Part shown: positions 26,705-35,884 of the stretch, piece after piece
Numbering within the stretch: position 1 is the first letter of the stretch
Layout: each line of letters begins with the position of its first letter
Assembly: GCF_029457495.1 (NCBI RefSeq)
Contig: NZ_CP120361.1
Location: 3,922,001 to 3,986,000 of the forward strand
Length of the DNA stretch: 64,000 bases
DNA from: Chelativorans sp. AA-79
Lineage (GTDB): Bacteria; Pseudomonadota; Alphaproteobacteria; Rhizobiales; Rhizobiaceae
Direction of reading: 5' to 3'
Position numbers and translations under genes: made by a program
The notes under the pieces: model-generated
What the model was told of the DNA's origin: nothing
Database searches by the model: none
What the model saw: the letters and a program-made list of their open reading frames with translations, nothing else

Positions 26705-26848
26705 GAGAATGGCTTTTGCTGGTGAGGCGGCAGTGCGCCGCCGGAGGCGCGCTCTGTTCTAAAGCACCATTTCCCCGTTGGAAACCGTTCTGCCGTTTGT
26801 GTGGGGGCAGCCTCGGTGGACGAACGGCCACGCGTGGCGGCGGAGCCA

Positions 26849-28855
26849 TCAGCCGGCGCCGGTGCGTCCCATAAGGCCGTCGCGGCCCCGGCCGAGAAGC
26901 CAGACGAGGTAAGGACCGGATAGAAGGGCAGCGAAGAGCCCAACCGGCATCTGGTAGGGGAATGCCGCCATACGGCCAAGCCAGTCCGCCGCGACCATCA
27001 CGCCGCCGCCGATCAGGATCGCCGCAAGAAGATGCGCAGTGCCCGTGGACAGCCCGATCCGGCGGGCGATATGCGGCGCGACGAGTCCGACGAAGCTCAA
27101 GGGCCCGACCAGGAGGGCGGCGGCCGCCGTGAGCAGGGCCGAGGCCACCAGGAGAACAGCGCGGCTATGCCGTACGGGAATACCCAGCGCCGATGCGGGG
27201 CTGTCGCCCAAGGGCAGGATCTCCAGCCAGCGGCGGGCGAGTGGCAGGGGCAGGATGAGCAGAACGGCGGCGCAGCCGGCAAAGGCGACGTCCCTCCATG
27301 TCGCATCGTTGGTGGAGCCGCTCAGCCAGCGCAGCACCGCGTAGGACTGGACGTTTCCCATGGCGATGACCGAGGTGAGAACGGCGCTGCAAAGCGCCCC
27401 CATGGCCACGCCGGCAAGGAGAAGATGGCTGCGCCCGAAGCGGGCCTTGGCCGCGATCGCCAGCATGACGGCGAGGACGACGAGCGCGCCGAGCACGGAA
27501 AATCCGAGCTGCAGCGGCAATCCGGGAGCGCTGAAGAGAAAGAGCGCCGCAGTGAGCCCGACGCCGGCGCCTGCGCCCACCCCCAGCACCTCCGGGCTCG
27601 CGAGCGGATTTCCCGTCAGGCGCTGCAGGACCACTCCGGCGGCGGCGAGCATCGCACCCGCCGCGCCAGCGACCGCGACACGGGGGCCGCGCCATTGGGC
27701 AAGGTCGGCGAAGAGCCCGCCGGTCGCCACCGTCCAGCCTTCCGGGCCCCGGCCGAGCATCAGGGCAACGACGACAGCGCCCGCGGCAAGCAGGGCGAGA
27801 AGCGCGATGCGCCGCGACGGGAACGCGGCGCGCCAGGCTTGCCCCGCGGCATCCCCGAGCTGCGGCCGAGCCAGCATGGAGAGCCGCGGCAGCATCCACA
27901 GGAGCAACGGCCCGCCGACCAGCGCCGTGGCGGCCCCCGTTGGGATGCGCTCCGCGCCCGCTCCGGAAAAGAGCTGCACCATCCCGTCGGTGAGCCACAA
28001 GAGAAGCGCGCCCACGAGCACGGACCCCGAGGCGAGTTGCCGCGGCGTACGCGCCCCGCCGAGGCGCGCCAGGGCGGGAGCGGCGAGGCCGACAAAGCCG
28101 ATGACGCCGAGCTCGGCCGTGACGGTGGTCGCAAGCCATACGGCAAGCCCTATCACCAGGAGGCGCGTGGCGGTGAGCGCCAGGCCGAGGCTCCTCGCGT
28201 TCGCATCGTCGAGGCCCAGGATCGTGAGCGGCCGCAGGAGCAGCATGGACACTGCGCCAACGATGGTGAAGACCGCTCCGATGAACAGCGTGGAGCCCCA
28301 GCCCTGCTGCACCAGCGAACCCCCGCCCCAGATGAAGAGCGAGAACATGTATTCGCCATTGGCGAGGATGAGCGCAGCACTTGCGGCGGAAGCCGTGAGC
28401 GCGACCATCATGCCGCCCAGAAGCACGGAAACGGGCTCCAGTCCGCGCCGCCAGGTGAGCGCCATCACCACGCCCGCAGCGACAGCACCGCCGCAGAGCG
28501 CCACGCCGGAACGCGACCAGGCCATGGACGCCGGCAGGTAGATGGTCGCCGCAGCCATGGCAAGCTGCGCGCCCGAGGCGATGCCGAGCGTGGTCGGCTC
28601 CGCCAGCGGGTTGCGCAGCACACGCTGCAGAAGATAGCCGGAAAGGCCGAGCGCGGCACCCGCCACGAGCGCGACCGAGATTCGCGGCAATGTGCCGTAG
28701 AGCAGCATCACCCGATCAAGCTCGGAGATGCCTTGTCCGGACGCGAGGGACGGGAATTCTCCACGCCCTGCCACCTGGAGGAGCGTCAACATCGCCGCGA
28801 GGCAGAAAAGCCCGCCCCACAGCAGATGGTTGCGGGACAGCGCCCTCTCAGCCAT
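26849..28855 (-). CDS. fhuB: Iron-siderophore ABC transporter permease, fused double unit (FhuB)
   Basis: 668 residues from the ATG at 28855, which has GGAG eight bases upstream; it overlaps the FhuD stop by eight bases. Two FecCD-type permease halves in tandem (about 1-330 and 340-668), each with the characteristic GYLLQRVLRNPLAEPTTLGI / GVVLQRLTGNPLASPEVLGV stretch and a C-terminal GVIGFVGLAAPALAR / LSFVGLVAPHIAR loop that contacts the ATPase. The double size is the FhuB form used for hydroxamate siderophores. Last gene of the uptake operon. Confidence 0.93.
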   Translation of the reverse strand: MAERALSRNHLLWGGLFCLAAMLTLLQVAGRGEFPSLASGQGISELDRVMLLYGTLPRISVALVAGAALGLSGYLLQRVLRNPLAEPTTLGIASGAQLAMAAATIYLPASMAWSRSGVALCGGAVAAGVVMALTWRRGLEPVSVLLGGMMVALTASAASAALILANGEYMFSLFIWGGGSLVQQGWGSTLFIGAVFTIVGAVSMLLLRPLTILGLDDANARSLGLALTATRLLVIGLAVWLATTVTAELGVIGFVGLAAPALARLGGARTPRQLASGSVLVGALLLWLTDGMVQLFSGAGAERIPTGAATALVGGPLLLWMLPRLSMLARPQLGDAAGQAWRAAFPSRRIALLALLAAGAVVVALMLGRGPEGWTVATGGLFADLAQWRGPRVAVAGAAGAMLAAAGVVLQRLTGNPLASPEVLGVGAGAGVGLTAALFLFSAPGLPLQLGFSVLGALVVLAVMLAIAAKARFGRSHLLLAGVAMGALCSAVLTSVIAMGNVQSYAVLRWLSGSTNDATWRDVAFAGCAAVLLILPLPLARRWLEILPLGDSPASALGIPVRHSRAVLLVASALLTAAAALLVGPLSFVGLVAPHIARRIGLSTGTAHLLAAILIGGGVMVAADWLGRMAAFPYQMPVGLFAALLSGPYLVWLLGRGRDGLMGRTGAG

Positions 28856-29732
28856 GGCCCGGCTCCATCGCCTTCGCCAGCAATTCCGCAAATCGCATGG
28901 CCGAGGGAAGGCCGCCGAAATGGTTGACCGGCGGGATCACACATACGCGCCCTTCCCGCACCACGGGCAGCGCGTGCCAGAGCGGGTTTTCGAGAAGTCC
29001 CGGCCCCGCGTCGGGCGGGATGGGCTCGACGATCACGACACGCGCCTGCGGAACCCGCGCCAGCGCCTCGAAGCTCACGGGCGCCGCCGCCGAGTAGCTC
29101 GTGTCGGCTTGCCAGGCATTGCGGAAACCCAGCCGCACCAGCACGTCGCCGATCATGCTGTCGGGGCCGAAAGCGCGGAAGTGGCGCGCATCGCCGATGC
29201 TGATGACGAAGACCGGCCTGTCCGTGAACGGCTCCAGAAGCTCCGCGCAGCGGGAGATCGTTCCGGCACTGCGCGTGATGAGGTCTTCGGCCTGCTGTTC
29301 CCACCCCGTGGCGGTTCCGACGGTCCGCGCGGCATCTTCCGCAAGCCCGTAGGTGGGGCTCCCCGGCAGATAGACCGGAGCGGAGATGACGGGCGCAATC
29401 CGCTCCAGAATCGGCCGCTGGGTCTCGTAAAAGTTGGAAGAGAGGATCAGGTCCGGCCTGCTGAGGCGCAGCATCTCGTAGTTCGGCATGCCGCGAAGCC
29501 CGATATCGGCGGTGGCGTCGGGAACGGCCGGCTCCACCACGACCTTGCGGTAATGGATGAGTTCGGTCGCCGCGACCGGCACGATGTCCATCGCGAGCGC
29601 GGTCTCGAGCATCGCCCAGTCGATCGCCGCCACGCGCCTGCCCTCCGCCGCCCGCACCAGCGGCGATGCGGCGGCACATGCGCCAGCCGAGAGAGCAAGA
29701 AAAGCACGCCGGTGAAGCGGAAGGCGCGTCAT
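28848..29732 (-). CDS. fhuD: Iron-siderophore substrate-binding protein (FhuD)
   Basis: 294 residues. N-terminal twin-arginine-like signal PLHRRAFLALSAGACAAA; mature class III binding-protein fold: AAIDWAMLETALAMDIVP, PDLILSSNFYETQRPILERIAPV, and VIPPVNHFGGLPSAMRF near the C terminus. The NHFG-type segment matches FhuD of hydroxamate transporters. ATG at 29732 overlaps the FhuC stop (ATGA). Periplasmic carrier between the outer-membrane receptor and FhuB. Confidence 0.92.
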   Translation of the reverse strand: MTRLPLHRRAFLALSAGACAAASPLVRAAEGRRVAAIDWAMLETALAMDIVPVAATELIHYRKVVVEPAVPDATADIGLRGMPNYEMLRLSRPDLILSSNFYETQRPILERIAPVISAPVYLPGSPTYGLAEDAARTVGTATGWEQQAEDLITRSAGTISRCAELLEPFTDRPVFVISIGDARHFRAFGPDSMIGDVLVRLGFRNAWQADTSYSAAAPVSFEALARVPQARVVIVEPIPPDAGPGLLENPLWHALPVVREGRVCVIPPVNHFGGLPSAMRFAELLAKAMEPGHG

Positions 29733-30532
29733 TCCACATAACCTATGGGCATGCCGGTCCTCGGATGCGCCAGAACCCCCATATCGATACCGTAGATGCG
29801 GGCAAGCACTTCGCCCCGCATCACCTCAGGCGGCGACCCCGCGGCGACAATGGCACCCTCGCGCAGAGCGAGAACCATGTCGCACATGCGTGCTGCCATG
29901 TTGATGTCGTGCAGCACGATGATCGCCGTCACGCCGCGGCTCGCCGCCATCTCCCGCACGAGCGACAGCATCTCGACCTCGTGGGCGATGTCGAGCGCCG
30001 AGGTCGGCTCGTCGAGCAGAAGGCAGGCCGCATCCTGCGCGATCATCATGGCGAGCCAGGCGCGCTGGCGCTCGCCGCCCGACAGGCTGTCGACCAGCCG
30101 CCTGCGCATGTTGGCGAGGCCTGCCGCAGTCAGCGCCTCCTCCACCTTCTCGGCATCGGTTTCGCTGAAACGACCGAACGCTCCGTGCCAGGGAAAGCGG
30201 CCGAGCCGCACGAGTTCCTCCACCGTCAGCCCTTCCGCTGCCGGCGTAAACTGCGTCATGTAGGCGACACGTCTTGCGAAGGACCGCTCGGAAAAAGAGA
30301 AGACATCGTCCCCCTCGAAGAGCACACGGCCGAAGGCGGGCCTTTCCTGCCGGGCGAGCATCCGCATGAGGGTCGACTTGCCCGATCCGTTCGGGCCGAT
30401 AAGGCCGTGGATCCTGCCGCGCTCGAAAACGGCATCGAGCGGGCCGACGATCCGGCGCCCGCCCGCCGAGAAGCCCAAGCCTTCGAGGCGATAGAGAATC
30501 TTGCCGCGTTCTGCCGGGCTTTCCGTCACCAT
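29729..30532 (-). CDS. fhuC: Iron-siderophore ABC transporter ATP-binding protein (FhuC)
   Basis: 267 residues. Walker A GPNGSGKST near residue 46, the AYMTQFTPAAEGLTVEELVRLGRFPWHG stretch typical of FhuC, signature LSGGERQRAWLAMMIAQD, Walker B LLLDEPTSALD, H-loop VLHDINMA. Its start overlaps the last bases of the receptor gene, so receptor and transporter are one transcript. Confidence 0.94.
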   Translation of the reverse strand: MVTESPAERGKILYRLEGLGFSAGGRRIVGPLDAVFERGRIHGLIGPNGSGKSTLMRMLARQERPAFGRVLFEGDDVFSFSERSFARRVAYMTQFTPAAEGLTVEELVRLGRFPWHGAFGRFSETDAEKVEEALTAAGLANMRRRLVDSLSGGERQRAWLAMMIAQDAACLLLDEPTSALDIAHEVEMLSLVREMAASRGVTAIIVLHDINMAARMCDMVLALREGAIVAAGSPPEVMRGEVLARIYGIDMGVLAHPRTGMPIGYVE

Positions 30533-32661
30533 GTCGCGTGGAGCTTCAGCTTGATGGAGCGCCCTTCGCCGTAGGCGCAGCTCAGCGCGCCCTGGCAGCC
30601 GGCCACGAACTCCTTGTCGAAGAGATTCGTGACATGGAGATCCGCGCCGAGATTGCCCCTCTGGTAGCCGATCCTGGCGTCGAACAGCGTGGCGGAGGGG
30701 ACCTTCATCGTGTTCTCCTCGTCGGCCCAGGACGAGCCGACATAGCGCATGCCGCCGCCAAGTGTCACCCCGTAGAGGGGACCTTCGTCGAAGGTGTAAT
30801 CCAGCGCGAAGGAGGCCTGCTCCTCCGGGATAAGGTAGGGCGTCTTGCCGATCAGGGTGGGATCGTCGTCCGCCTTGGTTTCGAGATCGAGCAGGGTCAA
30901 GGCCGCGCGCGCCTGCCAGTTGGCGGTGAGGTTGGCCTTGGCCTCGAATTCGATGCCGCGTGAGTTCACCTCGCCAATCTGTGTCTCCATATTGAAGGGG
31001 CCGGTGACGACGTTCTGGCGCGTCAGGTCGAACAGTGCCACCGTAAAGAGACCGTCGAACCAGGTCGGCTCGTATTTCAGCCCGACCTCGTACTGATAGC
31101 CTTCCTCCGGGTCGAAGAGGTCGCCGGTCGCCGTCGTGCCCAGGAGCGGGTTGAAGAAGGTCGACACGCTCGCATAAGGCGTGAGGCCGTTTTCGAACCG
31201 ATAAGCGAGGCCGGCGCGGCCGCTCCAGGCACCCTGGGAATCGTCGAATTCCGAAGTTCCCTCCGATTCCGTGGTCACATAGTCATAGCGGCCGTTGAAC
31301 GTGGCGATCCATCCGCCTCCGAAATGGATCTGATCCTGGGCATAGAACCCGACCTGCTGCTGTTTGAGGTCCTGGTCGATATAGGCCGAGCGCACGCCCT
31401 GCGGCGCTCCGTAGACCGGATCCGTCGCGCTGATCGGCGTTGCCGTTCCGGACATCTGCACCTGGTCCATGTCGAAATATTTGTAATCGAGGCCGAAGAG
31501 CAGGCGGTGCTCCAGCGCGCCGGTTTCGACCCTTCCTTCGAGCTGGTTGTCCACGAGGAAAGATCGCGTCTTCGTCCGGTGCTCGAAATTGATCCTTTCC
31601 AGGAGATTATCCGGATCGGACGGGGTGTCGGAGAAGCCGAGATAACCGTAGGCATAAGGTGCGATCTCGTGCAGGTCAGCATAGCCCGCGCGAGCGTTCT
31701 GCCGTACCGTCCAGCCGCTGTCGAACTTGTGCCCGAACTCGTAGCCCAGGGAAACCTGCTTGCGCAGATAGGTGTCGATGTCAGGCTCGGTGAAGTTCGC
31801 ATCGCGAGAAATCTTCCCGAACGGCGCATCCACCACCGTGCCCACATAGGGCAGGAAGCTGCCGCCATTGTGGATCCCGTCGATATAGGTGAAGTTGCCG
31901 AGAACCGTCAGGCTGGTGGCATCATCCGGGGACCAGGTGAAGGAGGGTGAGACCGTGCCGCGGAAACCTTCTTCGAAATCCGTGTAGCCGTCGCCGCCGG
32001 CGATCCGGCCGACCAGGCGGGCGGCCATCTGCTCGTTAACTCTATCCTGCAGGTCGAAGCCCAGGAAGGCCGTTCCCGCATCGGTTACGCCGGTCTCGGC
32101 GTAAACCCGCCGCTCACCCGTCGGGCGCTTGCTGACATAGTTGACCAGACCGCCGGGATTGCTGCCGCCATAGAGCACCGAAGCCGCGCCACGCAGGACT
32201 TCGACGCGCTCCAGCGTGAAGCTGTCGATGTAGAAACCGCCGAAGCCGTAGCTGTAGAGCTGAAGCCCATCCTGGTAGATGCCCGTTTGTGTCGCCTCGA
32301 AGCCGCGGATGTAGATCCAGTTCGTGTCGCGGTCGGGGCCGAAGGGCTGGGCGAAAACGCCAGCAGTGTAGCGCAGCGCCTCGTCCGCTTTCGTCGCGCC
32401 GAGATCGTCCATCTCTTCCCGGCCGATGACGGAGACCGACTGGGGAATCTCGGCAAGCGGCGTATCGGTCTTCGATCCCGCCGCCGTTCGTTCGGCCACA
32501 TAGCCATCGACCGGCCCCGCGGCGGTCTCACCTTCGCCTTCGATCTCGATGCGCTCGAGCCATGTCGTCCCGCGTACCTCCTGCGCGAAACCACCATTCG
32601 CGAACGTGACCGCAGCGACGCTCCCCAGAAGAACCAATCTTGCTGTACCGGAAATCCTCAT
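30526..32661 (-). CDS. TonB-dependent siderophore receptor
   Basis: 711 residues from the ATG at 32661 (AAGGTG about ten bases upstream; an in-frame GTG four codons earlier is possible). Signal peptide to about Ala26. Plug domain from about 65: TPLAEIPQSVSVIGREEM and ADEALRYTAGVFAQPFG, then GFYIDSFTLERVEVLRGAASVLYGGSNPGGLVNYVSKRP, the FhuA/FoxA-type plug. The 22-strand barrel ends ...KLKLHATW with the terminal aromatic residue expected for outer-membrane proteins. Imports ferric siderophores, probably of the hydroxamate type given FhuBCD. No tonB or exbBD genes and no siderophore synthesis genes are nearby. Confidence 0.94.
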   Translation of the reverse strand: MRISGTARLVLLGSVAAVTFANGGFAQEVRGTTWLERIEIEGEGETAAGPVDGYVAERTAAGSKTDTPLAEIPQSVSVIGREEMDDLGATKADEALRYTAGVFAQPFGPDRDTNWIYIRGFEATQTGIYQDGLQLYSYGFGGFYIDSFTLERVEVLRGAASVLYGGSNPGGLVNYVSKRPTGERRVYAETGVTDAGTAFLGFDLQDRVNEQMAARLVGRIAGGDGYTDFEEGFRGTVSPSFTWSPDDATSLTVLGNFTYIDGIHNGGSFLPYVGTVVDAPFGKISRDANFTEPDIDTYLRKQVSLGYEFGHKFDSGWTVRQNARAGYADLHEIAPYAYGYLGFSDTPSDPDNLLERINFEHRTKTRSFLVDNQLEGRVETGALEHRLLFGLDYKYFDMDQVQMSGTATPISATDPVYGAPQGVRSAYIDQDLKQQQVGFYAQDQIHFGGGWIATFNGRYDYVTTESEGTSEFDDSQGAWSGRAGLAYRFENGLTPYASVSTFFNPLLGTTATGDLFDPEEGYQYEVGLKYEPTWFDGLFTVALFDLTRQNVVTGPFNMETQIGEVNSRGIEFEAKANLTANWQARAALTLLDLETKADDDPTLIGKTPYLIPEEQASFALDYTFDEGPLYGVTLGGGMRYVGSSWADEENTMKVPSATLFDARIGYQRGNLGADLHVTNLFDKEFVAGCQGALSCAYGEGRSIKLKLHATW

Positions 32662-32792
32662 TGACGCTTTCACCTTGGGCGGCGCGGACCGATATGGTCC
32701 GGCTACATAAGATGAGCGTTTAACTCAAGTTCAGGAAGGCAGGATTGTACGTTTTTTCGCCCGATTGAACGAAACGCATGCATTCGGCAGGA

Positions 32793-33668
32793 TCACGCCT
32801 TGTGTTCACGCTGCCATGCGGCGGGTGTCGAGCCGGTGAACCGCTGGAAGACACGCGTGAGATGGGCCTGGTCGGAAAACCCCATCTCGACCGCGATTTC
32901 CGTCAAGGATATCTCGCCCGTGGAGAGCAGTGCCTTCACGCGCTCCACGCGCCTGCGCAATTGCCAGCGGTGGGGCGGCAGGCCGGTCGACGCCTTGAAC
33001 ACCTGCGAGAAGTATGAGGGTGAAAGGCCGACCAGATCGGCCAATTCCTGCAGCCGGATGTTCCTCGTGCAGTTGTCGTCGATGAACCGGGTGACGCGGC
33101 GCAGCTGGTGCGCCGCCAGCCCTCCCCCGTGGGGCTCAGGCACCGCCCCGCCGCCCATGGCCGCCAGAAGGGCAGCGACAAGGCTCCGCTCGTAGAGCGG
33201 ATTGCCCGCATCCTTCCGGTCACATTCCATGGCGAAGAGCCGCGCGAGCGCCATCAGGCGCGAATCGGAAAAGGTCAGGCGCGGTGCGTTCCAGGCGGCC
33301 TTGCTCCCGCCCGGGAAGCGATCCGGGATGGCCTGGAGATCAAAGTGGATATCGAGGTGCTTGAGCCTTCCGCCGCCATTCATACGCGACCAGAGCGGCA
33401 TTCCGGCGGGAACGAAGCACATCGGACGCTCCCGGCCGAGCGTGGCGCACGGTTCCCCCATTGGGGAACACATGAGATGGATGGACGCATCCGCCTGCGT
33501 CTCCAGAAGGACGAAGAGGCGCGGCGCGTGCGAGACATATTCCCCATTGGCGTCGTCCGTGCACTCGACATCCCATACGTCGGCGATGAGGCCGGGCCAG
33601 GCCTTCCAGCGCAAGCCGCCCACGACAGTGATGCCACTGATACGAGATTCCATCCGAGGGTGAAACAT
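32793..33668 (-). CDS. AraC-family regulator next to the siderophore receptor
   Basis: 291 residues. C-terminal AraC domain from about 190: IRLQELADLVGLSPSYFSQVFKASTGLPPHRW and ISLTEIAVEMGFSDQAHLTRVFQRFTGSTPAAW. The N-terminal 180 residues are a sensor that includes FVLLETQADASIHL and CFVPAGMPLWSRM. Upstream of the receptor gene in the same direction; AraC-type activators of receptors (PchR-like, RhrA-like) respond to the cognate ferric siderophore, so a similar role is likely here. Confidence 0.9.
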   Translation of the reverse strand: MFHPRMESRISGITVVGGLRWKAWPGLIADVWDVECTDDANGEYVSHAPRLFVLLETQADASIHLMCSPMGEPCATLGRERPMCFVPAGMPLWSRMNGGGRLKHLDIHFDLQAIPDRFPGGSKAAWNAPRLTFSDSRLMALARLFAMECDRKDAGNPLYERSLVAALLAAMGGGAVPEPHGGGLAAHQLRRVTRFIDDNCTRNIRLQELADLVGLSPSYFSQVFKASTGLPPHRWQLRRRVERVKALLSTGEISLTEIAVEMGFSDQAHLTRVFQRFTGSTPAAWQREHKA

Positions 33669-33843
33669 GGCCGGGATGCACCATCAGGCGATTCGGAGGC
33701 GAAGCGATCCGGGCAGGATTGGCGCCAACCGGCGGCATTCGACCAAGGATCACTGGCATAAGACACACTCGGTCGTCACAGATCAAGCGTCAAACGCGGG
33801 CCTGCTCCACAGCATCGGCTGAGTGCCGTTGACCCCAACCCGG

Positions 33844-34422
33844 TCAACCAGGCGCGTGCCGTACGCTCCACGCCAGATATGCGATGGCCGCTCCCACGCT
33901 CACGAGCTCAAGACCGAGCAGGAGGCCGACGAGCCAGACCGCGGTAACCGGCATGGCGGCCCACAGAACCAGCGAGAGGAGAACGCCGACGATGCCGCTC
34001 GCAAGCACCCAGCCCCATTGCGGGAAGGGCCTGATGGTCAGCGCAAACACGATCTTCGAAAGCCCCTCCACCATGAAGAAGACGATCAGAAGCAGGGTCA
34101 CCGTGAGCAATCCTTGGGCTGGATCGCGCAAGAACAGGAAACCAATCAGGACCGCCAGCACGACGGAGATGAGCTGCAGCCAGAAATTCGGCACATGCCG
34201 CGCACCGATGAGGCCAAGCCCCTGCAACACACCGCTGACGATGAGAAGCCAACCGAGCGACACGATGACCGCTGCCGAAGAAACGATCGGATAAATAATC
34301 GCGAAAATACCCGCCACGACCAGCAGCACGCCCTGGATCAGATACCAAAGGGAATAGCGCTTCACCGTCTCCCGCATTGCCTGGCGGAACACTTCCGCAG
34401 CAGCGTCCAAAGACATCACCAT
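33844..34422 (-). CDS. HdeD-like membrane protein (DUF308)
   Basis: 192 residues, six predicted membrane helices in three pairs, beginning YSLWYLIQGVLLVVAGIFAIIYP with the repeated GWLLIVSGVLQGLG and LTVTLLLIVFFMVEGLSKI units that define the HdeD/DUF308 family, linked to acid resistance in enterics. A G-rich ribosome site lies directly before the ATG. Function in alphaproteobacteria is not established. Confidence 0.88.
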   Translation of the reverse strand: MVMSLDAAAEVFRQAMRETVKRYSLWYLIQGVLLVVAGIFAIIYPIVSSAAVIVSLGWLLIVSGVLQGLGLIGARHVPNFWLQLISVVLAVLIGFLFLRDPAQGLLTVTLLLIVFFMVEGLSKIVFALTIRPFPQWGWVLASGIVGVLLSLVLWAAMPVTAVWLVGLLLGLELVSVGAAIAYLAWSVRHAPG

Positions 34423-34580
34423 GGCCCCCCCCTTTGCAGAGCGTATTACAGTTTAACGGGTTTCTTCGGATTTGACGATCCGACGCTGCCGGGTTTCATT
34501 CGCCTTTACCACTCGGCAGGGACGGAGTGCTTCCGCGTATGGGCGGGAGCGCTCACCGTCCTTCTCGATTGAGCTTGCCG

Positions 34581-35000
34581 CTACGAAGTCGTCTGCGCCT
34601 CCACGCTCCGTCCCGCCATCAGATGGTCGAGGCTCCAGGGGCCTGGGCCTGCAAAGGTGAGATAGAGGAAAATAAAGCAGTAGAGGATCGCACTGTCCCC
34701 GCCATTGAGGACTGGAAAGAAACTCTGGGGCGCATGCCCCATCCAGTAGGCGACCGCCATTTCCCCGGCGAGGATGAATGCGACGGGTCGGGTGAACAGT
34801 CCGACGGCGAGCAACGCGCCGCCGACAAGCTCGAGGGCGCCTGCGATCCAGGGCAGCGAGAAGACCTCGGGACTGAACTCGCTGGCCGGGAAGCCGAGCA
34901 GCTTCTGAGAGCCGTGCTCGAAGAACAGAAGTGCCGTGACGATGCGCAAGATGCTGAGCATGCGCGGAGTCCAGGCAGACCAGGCGCCGTTGGTATTCAT
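34581..35000 (-). CDS. DoxX family membrane protein
   Basis: 139 residues from the ATG at 35000, ten bases after GGAG; a TTG one codon upstream is less likely. Four membrane segments, with MLSILRIVTALLFFEHGSQKLLGFP and GALELVGGALLAVGLFTRPVAFILAGEMAVAYWMGH, the DoxX signature. The family includes quinol-oxidase-associated and redox-stress membrane proteins; the specific role is unknown. Confidence 0.9.
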   Translation of the reverse strand: MNTNGAWSAWTPRMLSILRIVTALLFFEHGSQKLLGFPASEFSPEVFSLPWIAGALELVGGALLAVGLFTRPVAFILAGEMAVAYWMGHAPQSFFPVLNGGDSAILYCFIFLYLTFAGPGPWSLDHLMAGRSVEAQTTS

Positions 35001-35039
35001 CAATATATGCTCCTTTTGGCTTCGTTTGTCTTCTGCCGC

Positions 35040-35357
35040 TCACGCGGTGCCGGCAACCGGTGTGGAGGCAAGATCCTCCGCGCGCCGCATCCGGCACGCG
35101 GTCACGAGCGCCATGCCCAGGATCTCGATATCGGACGGCTGGTGCGGGCACCAGCCACATGGGCAGGCGCGCGGACCGGAATGCGCGTCGGCCGCCTCGC
35201 AATAGATCGAACCCACCGCCTGCGCGGCGAGACGCAGGACGGCCATCGGCGGCAGGCCCGTCTTGTCCATGACGTGGCAGAACTCCTTCGCCATCGCCGT
35301 ACGGATATGCGCCTCGGCCTCCTCGAGGCGACGCTCTGTTTCGTCTGTTAGGGACAC
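35040..35357 (-). CDS. Small unknown protein with a Cys-rich CPCGWC motif
   Basis: 105 residues from a GTG at 35357 that has GGAG nine bases upstream; the longer frame to 35558 lacks a ribosome site and overlaps the next gene. The N-terminal half is helical and charged (SLTDETERRLEEAEAHIRTAMAKE), then a segment with CEAADAHSGPRACPCGWCPHQP that could bind a metal or form disulfides. No membrane segment. I do not recognise the family. Lies between doxX and another small unknown gene, all on the minus strand. Confidence 0.6.
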   Translation of the reverse strand: MSLTDETERRLEEAEAHIRTAMAKEFCHVMDKTGLPPMAVLRLAAQAVGSIYCEAADAHSGPRACPCGWCPHQPSDIEILGMALVTACRMRRAEDLASTPVAGTA

Positions 35358-35394
35358 GCGGCAATCTCCGTTCGGGTATGTAACCAAGGGTGGG

Positions 35395-35748
35395 TCACGC
35401 GAAGCGATTCCGATCGGCAGAGACCTGGCGGGATTTCGGCGAGTCTGCTTCCAAGACAAAGGCTCGCAGCGCATCGCGCGCTTCGTCAAACCGGCGCATA
35501 AGTGCGAACAACACTTCCCGATCCTGCAGATGCGCCTCGTAAAGGACGGCGAAGGCACCGCTGGTGGTATCGAGGGGGCCGGGCGCTTCGTTCGCGCGCC
35601 TCAAGCTCTCGGCGGCAGCCCGTTTCGCTTCGTCAAGACGGAATTTGAGCCTGTCCACTTCCGCTACCAGTTCATTGCGGCGGTCCAAATCCTCCCGTCG
35701 CTTCCCATCAGGGAAGGGGTGTCGTTCGATCGACGTGAAATGCATCAT
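35395..35748 (-). CDS. Small unknown coiled-coil-like protein
   Basis: 117 residues from an ATG at 35748 (start MMHFTSIERHPF), with GGAG about eight bases upstream; the frame runs up to 35862 but without a ribosome site. Residues 18-60 are strongly heptad-like and charged (REDLDRRNELVAEVDRLKFRLDEAKRAAAESL), followed by a second helical region with AHLQDREVLFALMRRFDEARDAL. No signal or membrane segment. Family not recognised. It precedes the CPCGWC protein gene by about 37 bases, so the two may be co-transcribed. Confidence 0.55.
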   Translation of the reverse strand: MMHFTSIERHPFPDGKRREDLDRRNELVAEVDRLKFRLDEAKRAAAESLRRANEAPGPLDTTSGAFAVLYEAHLQDREVLFALMRRFDEARDALRAFVLEADSPKSRQVSADRNRFA

Positions 35749-35884
35749 ACGACCAACTCCTGGCAGCCCCCGCCCCCTTCGGAAATCATCCGGCCCGAGC
35801 ACCGCAACGACGCCGCGCCGGACACACGCATCCTGTTGTGAATACTTTACCAGAAAAGTCAAGTTTAAGTGCGCGCCGATCGAA

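Noticed and set aside
27032..28927. Long plus-strand frame opposite fhuB
   Set aside because: Antisense shadow; the minus-strand frame is an unmistakable double FecCD permease.
33828..33848. Hairpin GTTGACC-N7-GGTCAAC at the hdeD stop
   Set aside because: Neat symmetry but no T-run and overlap with the stop codon; could be chance.
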